Positions 8,993-17,304 of a stretch of DNA of 21,158 bases are shown in pieces; within the stretch, counting starts at the first letter, position 1; each line of letters starts with the position of its first letter. The notes under the pieces were generated by a model that did not search any database, had not been told where the DNA came from, and saw only the letters and a program-made list of their open reading frames with translations. A program made the position numbers and the translations under genes. The stretch is from Chara braunii (lineage: Eukaryota > Streptophyta > Charophyceae > Charales > Characeae): assembly GCA_003427395.1 (NCBI GenBank), contig BFEA01000117.1, positions 1,991,918 through 2,013,075 on the forward strand, written 5' to 3'.

Positions 8993-9739
8993 ATGGCCCT
9001 GCATGGCTACAGGCCGGACTGTTGGAACCTCCTGACTCACTGGAGGCCAATGTCCGGGGAAGGGCCTTGGATTACCGCAATGGTCAACTACGACAGGGGA
9101 GACGAGGTCAAGTTAAAAATTAACATAGAGGGAGCTAAGGAAGAAGAGATGACAGCTAATCCAAAGTTGCAGACAGCAGTCACCGAGGCCGAGGACCGTG
9201 CAAAGAGACGCTGCAGAAGGGACGGCGTGTCAGCAGAAATGCAGGTAACCGTGGCCTACCACGAGGCATAGACCTCTACTGATACAGTGGACCGAGAGCA
9301 AGCCCATCTGGACAGGGACTCCGGGGGTGAGAGGGACATGAGCGAAGTGGAGACGCGGTCCTGGCATGGGCTGGAGCAGTGGAGGAGAGAGCACCCGCCA
9401 ATGGAACCCGTAGAGGACTACCCTGAGGCCAGTACGGCCCAGCGAACAGATTGAGGCAGCGAGGCGGTAGAGGCGCGGGGCCAGCTACGCGGAGTGTGTG
9501 TGAGCGTACGGAGGAGGAGGGAAGTTGGACTTTTCTTGGAGAGGGAGGAGAGGTTTTCTGTTGATGACACCTTCCTCCCCTAGTTGGTACGTCGCACGAT
9601 ATGGCAGGTGGAAGGGAGTAGCAGTGGCCTGCGAGCTGCGAGAGAATGTCCAATTAACGTCCAAGGGGCTGCTACTAGCTGCGGGGACAGACATGAGAGC
9701 AAAAGGGATCTCCTATTTGTGCGCGAGACAGTGGAATAA
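8993..9739 (+). pseudogene. decayed coding-like frame, unidentified, N-terminal part
   Basis: From the ATG at 8993 one frame runs about 249 codons with only three stops: TAG at 9269-9271, TGA at 9452-9454 and TAG at 9581-9583. The translation is hydrophilic, rich in Arg, Glu and Asp, and begins MALHGYRPDCWNLLTHWRP. From about 9525 a second + frame is also open, to the stop at 9768-9770, and leads smoothly into the downstream frame. A frameshift near 9580 is therefore a possible reading. I do not recognise the family. A TATA box lies upstream at 8769. It could be the remnant of a gene or the internal coding part of the element bounded by the 7180/15507 repeats. Confidence 0.4.
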
Positions 9740-9832
9740 GATTTCTGACGACGTCACTGGGCATTCATGAGAGCAAAAGGGATCTCCTATTTGTGCGCGA
9801 GACAGTGGAATAAGTTTTCTGATGACATCACT
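9692..9832. repeat. two-copy tandem duplication, 74-bp unit
   Basis: Copies begin CATGAGAGCAAAAGGG at 9692 and 9766 and match until about CATCACTG. They differ by a few substitutions (GATTTCTGACGACG against GTTTTCTGATGACA). The unit is 74 bp, so the duplication itself throws the surrounding reading frame out of phase. Confidence 0.96.
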
Positions 9833-10123
9833 GATCTCTTCATCGCCGCAGTAGTCAGCGGTTTCGTGCACTTGCAGCGAGAAATCGCTGGTTACTGCAA
9901 GAAAAAAAAAGGAGCATGATTACGCGAAAACTCTAGAAGTTGGCATTGCTTTTCCTGCCTGGCAGCTTCGCGTAAACGAGTGACAAGCCCACCCTCACCT
10001 GTCTCCGAGACCACCTCTATTTATGACTGCGAATTATACCAGCGCGTGAGGTCGTTCAACTCGAAGAGGGCTATGGTCAAAGACGATGTGGCGAGGCGTG
10101 ACGCCGTAAGTGAGGTGTACTAG
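9767..10123 (+). pseudogene. decayed coding-like frame, unidentified, C-terminal part
   Basis: From ATG 9767 inside the second 74-bp copy, one frame is open for 119 codons with a single TGA at 9917-9919. It ends in three consecutive stops, TAG TAG TGA, at 10121-10129. The first half contains a hydrophobic patch (ITDLFIAAVVSGFVHL) followed by a Lys run. The second half is Ser/Arg/Val-rich. Without the 74-bp duplication the frame would continue from the one open since 9525, so the pieces probably belonged to one gene. No domain is recognised. A 9-bp inverted repeat, TTACGCGAA/TTCGCGTAA, lies at 9920-9928 and 9967-9975. Confidence 0.4.
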
Positions 10124-10129
10124 TAGTGA

Positions 10130-10528
10130 TAAGGGACGGAGAGAGAGCACAAAAATCAGACTTACTCAAGGGAGCTGCACGAGCGGCTCCATTGTTGAAG
10201 TCGACTGTTACTAAACGGGGTTGGCACACGGTGATTAGACTAACGAGCGTGTGAAGCGGGTACAGGTTAAGTGGGAGTCATAGAGGTGATGTGCGCTTGC
10301 GAAGGCGAGGTGTGTGGGTATGAGGCGTCAGCGAAACATTTGAGAGGGAAGAATCGGACTTGAGGGAAGCTTCTGCTGACGTCACCTCCGGATGAGTTGT
10401 GGGGAGTGGAAGAGTGAGAGTGTTGAGATTTGAGCGAGACACAAGCAGCGATGTGAGATGGGGGAGTGTGCTTGCTAGTCAGGAACCGTGTGACGACGAT
10501 GTTCTTTATCGTTCTCGTGATGAAGTGA
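10130..10528. other. unassigned, no feature seen
   Basis: No sustained open frame or repeat. A perfect TGACGTCA bZIP-type palindrome occurs near 10378, which can easily be chance. Confidence 0.4.
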
Positions 10529-10894
10529 AGTAACTACAAACTCCCGTGTATTGCACCCCTTGCTTTTCATTGGGCATGGGCTAAATATGAGAACTCTAGG
10601 AGCCAGATTTTAAGGAGACCACACTTGAGCCCTTTATTGATATCATTGAATCCCGACTGCCCAGCCAACTTGCGTACTGAGTGTACCAAACGACACGCTG
10701 GCCAACTATGAGCTCCACGTGAACGAACGAAGCCATCTGCAGGTAACCATCGACTGACCCTGCTTCTAGCAACGCAGTGGCTGTTGCAAAAGCTCTTAGT
10801 ACATTGGAAGTACCTGCAAGAGGGCGGTTGGGGCACGAAGTTACGAACAGAAGAATTTAGTTCTACTCTCAAGGGTATGCAAGAAGCTAATTGA
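10529..10894 (+). other. ambiguous open frames on both strands
   Basis: On the + strand one frame is open for two successive 60-codon blocks separated by a TGA at 10709-10711. It ends at the TGA 10892-10894 and includes a Leu-rich, helix-like stretch (LTLLLATQWLLQKLL). On the minus strand a 101-codon frame covers 10567-10872. Neither is recognised. It may be further debris of the decayed gene upstream or chance. Confidence 0.2.
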
Positions 10895-12174
10895 CTTCAC
10901 CTGTCCCCTTATTATGTGAATCGCCTTCCTTAGTAGGGAAGAAGAGGCGGTGAGTCGCGGCGTTGGGCAAGGTTACATGCGAGTCCTTGATTAACACTGA
11001 TAGTGTTTTCCACGTCTATCGTATGAATTGTGAGAGAAACAGTTGTTGACTATACTGGTAAACCACATTCGCATTGTAAGTTGTAAGCCTGTGAGCGTGA
11101 CCATGATTAAGCAGCGTTAATGTAAGCAGTCCGTGACTGTCTCTCACTTTAGTGTTCGATAGGAGTGATGCCTAGGTGTTACCCAAAGTTGATGCAGTTA
11201 GCTTGAGAACGACAGTGATTGTAACTTACCCGAAAGCGGGTGATAATAATTGGAACCGAATGGCCGCCCCATCGGGCATAACTGAGACAATTGTAAAGGT
11301 TGTGTTTCCTGTGTATTCCTTTGAGTTTTGTTTGTCAGCAAAGCAACTCCTGAGAGATCTGTATGTTCTGGCAGGGTCACTTTTGTAAATCTGTTGGCTT
11401 AATCACTTTGAGATCTTTTAAAAATAAGTCCTTAGAGTTGTATGTGGGCGAAGGAGAGAACAAGTGATCAAGGAGACTGCACGAGCTGGCCTTGGAAACA
11501 ACCCAGTTCGAGTGCGACTCCAGAAGCTCGTTATCACTTCTTATTGTCGGGCAGTCTGTGGTGCGAAGATAGCCTACCTGTTGTCTAAGTACTTGCTTGA
11601 TGTGGACTAGCAAACCTCGTCCTACTTGAACTCGGTTGAAAGTTAATTATCGGAGATGTATTAGTCCACTGGAAAAGAGTAAAGAGCGGGTTCACAAAGG
11701 GGGTAATTATCGTCACCCCTTTCCTGGATTAACTTGAGGCATGATTGATCGCAGCCTGATTGTGAGTAAAACTTCCTGCCTGATATCAACTTGTGTGAGA
11801 GCACGTGCAGTAGATGAGATTGCAAGTTATGGTATGCTGTGTTTTTGCCCGAACTCTCAAATGAGGAAATGACACAAGTCACATCTTGAGTTTGTTCTGT
11901 CTTGAGCCTCGGCTGAGAGCACTCAAAACTGCTGAGCTGAGTACAGACTCATCTTGCTCTTAGGTTTTTTCGGACTTTCATGAACATGTCTTGAACTCCG
12001 AGCTGCCTCTCAACCGGGTCTAATGCCTTGTTTAATTACACTCTGGCAAACTAAATCGAACATGAGGTTCAGACGGGAAAATTAACGAGCAGGGACAACC
12101 CTCACACCGTTGAATTAAGTACTGGGCGTAGAGGTGGATGTCGCATATTAGGCTCATGTGAATCCTGCCTCAGT
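10895..12174. other. unassigned intergenic-like stretch
   Basis: Only short frames (up to 70-78 codons) on both strands, for example + 11176-11388. None has a recognisable motif. No repeat or RNA seen. Confidence 0.4.
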
Positions 12175-12300
12175 GGGGTCGATCAGATAAAAGATCGTAA
12201 CCCCGGATGGGCCGTACGAGTTGTACACGAGTGGTTGTACGAATTACACCCCGCTCAGTACTCGAGCAGCCGAGTGATTCCTCAGTGTATCGTGTACAAC
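12175..12300 (+). other. pair of stem-loop structures
   Basis: GGGGTCGATC at 12175-12184 pairs with GATCG..ACCCC at 12193-12204 around an 8-nt loop, giving ten pairs and a two-base bulge. Directly after it, GTTGTACACGA at 12220-12230 is the perfect 11-bp complement of TCGTGTACAAC at 12290-12300. A smaller inverted repeat lies in the 59-nt interval. This could be structured RNA or cruciform-forming DNA. Confidence 0.5.
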
Positions 12301-12470
12301 CCGCCTAGGAGCAGTGCTTGGCAGCACCACCTGAGCTGTACGCATGAGGGACCAGTCCTCTCCACGTTGGCGCCATAGTGTGGCCTACTGCCACCAATGC
12401 TCCAAGTGCGTTTCACTAAAGATGGTTCTTTCGTTCACCGCTTGTAAGCACTCGTGAGAAACAGCTCATG

Positions 12471-12610
12471 TTACGAGAAATGTTCCATTGGATCGGGGTT
12501 GAAGTAAGCGAGTTTGCGACTGCTAATGCGGGGCGGATTATTACGAGAAATGTTCCATTGGATCGGGGTTGAAGTAAGCGAGTTCGCGACTGCTAATGCG
12601 GGGCGGATTA
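12471..12610. repeat. two-copy tandem repeat, 70-bp unit
   Basis: Copies 12471-12540 and 12541-12610 differ at one position (T at 12515, C at 12585). Such near identity suggests a recent duplication in otherwise decayed DNA. Confidence 0.98.
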
Positions 12611-13375
12611 TTACTAGTTCCTCGTGACAACTTCCGCCCTCTCTATTAAGTTCGTGAGGTTTGTATCTCATGCATGTACAACTAGGCGACTTCAGCAATC
12701 TCTGAGCGTTGTCCCTGGTTAATAGCATTTAAACGCTTGCTTGGATAAGCCTCATTGCTGACGGCATACCGTGCTTGTTCGGTCAGAAGTCTACTGCCAG
12801 TTCGAACCCAGATGCTGACTCAAAGTGACTTGAGCTTGTGGGACTGTGTAACTGTCACCTGGGGTTTAATCCAGGGTCCGAACTCGGTACTTGATCAAAG
12901 GTGATTGCAAGTCACCATCCCTGAGAAACTGGTTATGTTCGCGCCAGGTAATCTTCCCTTGTCAGAAAATTGTATTATATACTAAACTAAGCTAGGGGTT
13001 CGCCTCAGCTGATTTGAGATCTACAATTGCCCACACGGAGAACTGTTGCTGCTGTTCTGAGTCAATAGACTTATGTGGGAATGGCTGTTTACTACTAGTA
13101 CAAGTTTTTTCTCTAGTTTTGTGCTCAGGCGTGAGGCACTTAATATCCGAGTGAGAAGAGCTACTCGTAGAATCATCAGTAGTGGGCGAGGGACAGATCA
13201 CCATTGAAGATACGTAATGTATGGTTAGAAGTGTGAACTGTTGTTCATGGTACTTGACCGCTTATCTCACGAAGAGGGGCGTGGTAGGCAGCTCAACCAG
13301 GATTTCAGAGGGGAAAAGTGAGTGCTGAGAAGTTGGCATCGGGAGAATTGCAGTGCACTAGCTCGCTGATCGTCC
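12611..13375. other. unassigned
   Basis: Short frames only, the longest a Ser-rich 70-codon minus-strand frame at 12992-13204. The sequence around 12801, GTTCGAACCC, recalls a tRNA T-loop, but its flanks do not pair. No gene called. Confidence 0.4.
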
Positions 13376-13918
13376 GTGATCAAACTTGGTGGTGGTCGGC
13401 TAGTAGGCACTCAGATCACGGGCAATTTGTCCCGTTCACCAAAGCCAACAATCCATTATACCCAGGTTAGCTGCGGTGAAAGCCTCGTGGGTCGAGGAGA
13501 GAAGTCGTTGACTGTGCTCTCCATCTGGACAACAGAGGTAAGTGGGAAGAAGCAGTTAGGAACACTTGGCACAGTCTGGTACTAAAGAGACTAAACTATC
13601 CTTGCGAAGAATAATCAAATGCACAAGTGCATCAGCAAACTTCGTCAGTGAACTAACCAACATTCTGTCCGTTCTCGACGAACTCTCAAACAGCATCTTC
13701 GTCGTTCGTGTTATTCAAGGGTTTTCCGTCAGAAGTTATCAGTGTTTAATTACTTCCATTAGATACGGAGTTTAGTGTCACTCAGATAGCGCCCACATCA
13801 GAAGACATAAAATCAGCTTTCGACATTCACTGCAACACATGAGTGCAGTCTGACCTTTTCCAATGCGATGGGCCTTTGTAGGGAGATACGGAGTGAGAAC
13901 GTGCTGAGAGTGACTTGA
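13376..13918 (+). pseudogene. possible upstream coding debris of the 13919-15011 locus
   Basis: Overlapping + frames at 13376-13585 and 13566-13775 (69 codons each) are followed in a third phase by a short protein-like stretch from about 13768 (FSVTQIAPTSEDIKSAF) ending at a TGA. The helix-like composition of the second frame (FVSELTNILSVLDELSNSIFVV) looks coding. No family recognised. These could be decayed pieces or exons belonging with the locus downstream. Confidence 0.25.
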
Positions 13919-15011
13919 ACTCTGCACCGCGATGTGGCCGAAGGTTGGGAAGAAGGTGTGGCCCGAGATCACCATTTTCACTTAAAACTCATCATGGAAC
14001 AGACTTTAGCGCTAGTGAAGGACCAGGAATTTGTTGAGTACACCTACATCCATGGATCAAATGGGAAACTACACAACACCCTCTCAATCGCAGGACTTGT
14101 TGAGCATGCAAGGAGGGTTATTGCTGGTGAATAGTGAAGTGATCTGGTCGCACTTCAAAAGGAACCTGTGAACGTTCGGCAAAAGCAAACTAGGAGAGAC
14201 GAGTGAGATAACATTGGAACAAGTTACATCTTATCATTAGGGACCGGAAGATGAGCTGGCTTTAATCAGAAACACAGTACACTATCAGATCGCGAGCAGC
14301 AATCAACTTAGTCACGTTACTGGGACAATCAAGAGAATCAGCGAGACCATCAGAGCACAACAATTGTCGTCATTCACATGAGTGCACTTCAGTCATTCTT
14401 AGTTGCAGGGTCAATTTTGACCAGCCTCAATCAGATTGCTCTCAAGGATGGGTTTCAGAAGAGAGGACCTGTCGATCTTCGTTGTCCTCACTAGTTTTGC
14501 AGGCGACACCATCTATGATCTGAGACCCTATGTAAAGAAGGGTAAAGAGACTCATGAACACTTTGACTCAGCCTGGATCTTGGCAGTCAAATACCTCGAG
14601 AGAGAGCTCGATGAGAGTGGTACCAAGCTGATCCAAAGCTTTGGACCGAAGCTCTACACTGATTATCCCAGGCCTCTAGTACCCTTCACTCTAACCGACG
14701 GTTCTGATTGGGGTGACTTGGTGGACCTGGCCAAGAGGTACGTTTCACGTGCAATGATTGACTATGAGGCAGTGTCTGAGCCGTCAGAGTTTCGGCATCT
14801 CATACGAGGGATCTTCTCTCAACCATATTTTCCTACCCTATTGGAGGAGTTTTGTGCTATGGTTGATTTCCGTATTATAGGACTCAGATGGAAATGCTGG
14901 AACTTGCATGGTTTAGGTGGCTCTACATCCAGAGACCACAACCTCAGGGAGTACGGAGACATGGCTCAAGGCACAAGAAACATGCAGCCAAGTGAGAGAT
15001 TGAGTGTATGA
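13919..15011 (+). pseudogene. unidentified coding-like locus, pseudogene or spliced gene
   Basis: A frame open from 13919 to the TAG at 14132-14134 encodes an acidic, helix-like segment (LIMEQTLALVKDQEFVEYTY). Another phase carries 191 codons to the stop ending at 15011, with no competing frame opposite. That is the best protein-like stretch outside the Ty3 element. In the gap the downstream phase is readable but broken by five stops. A GT at 14127 and an AG at 14423-14424 are phase-compatible (both phase 1) and would remove those stops, so a 298-bp intron is possible. From 14888 an alternative phase ends in an Arg/Lys/His-rich tail before a TGA at 14993-14995, hinting at a frameshift. No domain recognised. 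A poly(A) signal follows at 15289. Confidence 0.45.
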
Positions 15012-15288
15012 CGCAGAGGGATGAGTGAGGATTCCTGACTCGTGTTGGCCATGCTCTCTTCATATGTACTCTCTAAGATTATTATGAGTTTTCATTCTTC
15101 CCTCAGTTATCTTGTCATTGCTCGAGTCAGTCAGTCTTGCTTTTTTTGCATCGACTCTGCTTGATGATTATGCTTTTGATGATCTTGTCACAGTTCTCAA
15201 AATTAGAAAATTGGCAAAATTGATGCATGCATGACATACCGGAATTTTATGATCATTATTTGCATGATTCCTTGCTGCTCCGAATCAA

Positions 15289-15294
15289 AATAAA
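15289..15294 (+). promoter_or_regulatory. AATAAA poly(A) signal candidate
   Basis: AATAAA lies in an AT-rich tail about 280 bp after the stop of the unidentified 13919-15011 locus. A T-rich downstream stretch near 15380-15403 follows. It would fit a 3' UTR, but the hexamer is also common by chance in AT-rich DNA. Confidence 0.35.
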
Positions 15295-15483
15295 AGATTC
15301 CTAAGACCGGGGACCGACGAAGATTGCAAATGAAGGGTCTCGCTTGAAGCCGGATGTACACAACAGGAAGGGATTTGCTTTAATTAATTTATTTTATTTA
15401 TTGCAAACATCATTCAAAATCCTGCTTGACAGCCTGTTGGCTTTCCGGTCGCCCAAAGAGGCCCAATAGGGAAAAGTAGGACA

Positions 15484-15510
15484 ACGCTGGCGCTATGGGG
15501 TGAGAGGGGC
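15484..15510. repeat. 27-bp exact direct repeat, left copy
   Basis: ACGCTGGCGCTATGGGGTGAGAGGGGC is identical at 15875-15901. The two copies bracket the second copy of the dispersed repeat. Its purine-rich end (GGGGTGAGAGGGG) sits where a polypurine tract would be if 15507 onwards were a 3' LTR. Confidence 0.97.
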
Positions 15511-15876
15511 ACATGAAGTGTGAGGCTGACATATCACGAAGTGGCCACTGTCGAATCAGAAAGCAGCATTGTCATCATAGAGGCCCAGCGAGCCAATGAG
15601 AAGACGACAAACACGTGGAGCCTGGAGGCTGCTTGGAAGTGCCCAACCAGAAAGGGCCCATGGCCCCAATTGTGTCTGGACGCGACACGGGGGCCTGATC
15701 GGAAGCTATTGGGAACTTCCTCAGCCATCCATACCCACATAGCCAAACATGGCCGTAACTTCCATATAGGAAGGTCGCTGGCCAAGCTGAGGTTATTCTG
15801 GCCTAGGCAGGCAATGTGGATACGCAGTTGTGTTGCTGTGCAAGTGTCTGCATTCACGTTGCTGGCTGGGGCGCAC
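15507..15876 (+). repeat. dispersed direct repeat, copy 2 (possible LTR)
   Basis: Same-orientation relative of 7180-7546, with roughly 37 differences including small indels. The CArg-type core is conserved at 15762-15770. Both a 124-codon + frame and a 153-codon minus frame cross it, but neither is preserved in the first copy, so protein coding is unlikely. It is preceded by a purine-rich stretch and flanked by the exact 27-bp repeats. Confidence 0.9.
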
Positions 15877-15901
15877 GCTGGCGCTATGGGGTGAGAGGGG
15901 C
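15875..15901. repeat. 27-bp exact direct repeat, right copy
   Basis: Identical to 15484-15510. Beyond it the sequence continues GTTGTAGGGCAACG, resembling the GTAGGACAACG that stands before the left copy. Confidence 0.97.
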
Positions 15902-17198
15902 GTTGTAGGGCAACGAGTGTACGACAACCATAGCTGGGTTCGGATTTAGTAGAAAAGAAAGAAAAAGAAAAAGGCCCATTAACGATCAAAAACAATCACC
16001 TAGTAGAAAAGCAGACACATGTTCTAAGTACATTTTGTGACCGAATTCATCCTAGGATGAATCGGTTAAGAGGGGCATGGTCCATGATGCAACGGACCAG
16101 AAAAAGTAAAACAAACACATGTTTCAAGTACGCTCGGAGCCAACATTGAGTACGAATGCACTTGAAAATGCGCTGCCTCATTTTTTTTCTTGAGTTTGGG
16201 CCAAGTTTGGGGGCAATGAAACTAGGAAAATGACCACCGTTGCACTTTGAGATTTAGTGGTCTGCAAGGGGGTGCCTAGGCCAAGGGAAAAATACACTAG
16301 AGAAAGGTGTTTCAAGCATGAAGCAAGTGACGACGACAATGGCAACCGTGAGATGAAGATTTAGCGTCCGGGAATATTCGCCAGGCTTAAGATACTTGGG
16401 TAGGGGAGATTGGGATTGACGAGGATTAGGGAGTACCAAATAAAAATGGAACAACGCGGGTGATAATGATCGGGGACTAGATAGGCCCAAATAAAATAAT
16501 CAATAATAGGGACCTATGCTGACGGAACCACCGGTGGGACTAGTGTAGGATGAGTGACGGGGACTTGAGTTGTCCCAAGGGAATTGTGGACCGACATGAG
16601 GACTGGACAATCAAAACAAATTTTAGCACTACAAGTGCAAGCATTAGTACGGCCAAAGTGAGGAGGTTTCAAAGGCAAAAAAGAAAAGAAATGAGGAAGG
16701 ACGACCTGTATGGCAGTCTGAGATATCTCGGACCGACCAAGCAAGAGAAAATAGAGCCTTGGGAGACCCTATGCAACAAAAAGGCTTCCAACGAAAAATT
16801 GGGGTAAGGAGGACCGCAAATTGAGATTAACGGAGGCAAAATGGAACCCTATGAAAATGGGGGGGTGTCATTATTGTAATCCCAGAAATAAGAGACAAGA
16901 ACTTGATGTAGATTTAGATCAAGATCCATGGCCTGGAAAAAGGGTATACAGTTGCTTCACACTTGTCACATCTGAAATAAAGAAAAGAAAAGAAAAAGGG
17001 GAGAAAAAGGAGGAATGAGACGAAGGAGTAGAAAAAGGTGGAGAGAAAATGAACGGTCAGTTGGGACTGACACAGTAGGAACGGGAAATATCTCCGGATT
17101 TAGTGGAGGTCATTCTGGAGTGAGGAGATAAGGCCCTTGGGGCAATATCTCGACAAAATCTGAAGTAAAAAGGGACAAATAAGAGAAATCGCAAACCA
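15902..17198. other. purine-rich non-coding stretch with one palindrome
   Basis: G/A-rich + strand without a recognisable gene. Frames at 16550-16807 and 16821-17018 are Lys/Glu/Arg-rich products of the composition. At 16040-16066 a near-perfect palindrome centred on CCTAGG (ACCGAATTCATCC/GGATGAATCGGT, one extra base) occurs. Confidence 0.5.
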
Positions 17199-17211
17199 TT
17201 TTTTTTTTTTT
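17199..17211. repeat. homopolymer of 13 T
   Basis: An uninterrupted T run. Read on the minus strand it is a poly(A) stretch, but nothing upstream on that strand looks like a retrotransposed transcript. Confidence 0.9.
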
Positions 17212-17267
17212 GGCCATAAATTTGAGATTCAGATCCATGGAAGAGATGATATGGCCGTTTTTTGTGG

Positions 17268-17304
17268 TGCCAACTCAAACGGCCAACTCCGGAATGAGTT
17301 GGCA
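17268..17304. other. 10-bp perfect inverted repeat
   Basis: TGCCAACTCA at 17268-17277 and TGAGTTGGCA at 17295-17304 pair perfectly across a 17-nt loop, which itself contains another GGCCAACTCC. Possible cruciform or protein-binding site. Confidence 0.6.

Noticed and set aside
9745-9825. CTGACGA and CTGATGA, the core of a hammerhead ribozyme
   Set aside because: No stem II followed by GAAA and no closing stems I and III could be found at either site.
12801-12820. GTTCGAACCC resembling a tRNA T-loop
   Set aside because: The neighbouring bases cannot form a T stem and no acceptor or anticodon arm is present.
15520-15995. 124-codon + frame and 153-codon minus frame in the second dispersed repeat
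   Set aside because: Neither frame is kept in the other repeat copy at 7180-7546, as expected for non-coding sequence with indels.
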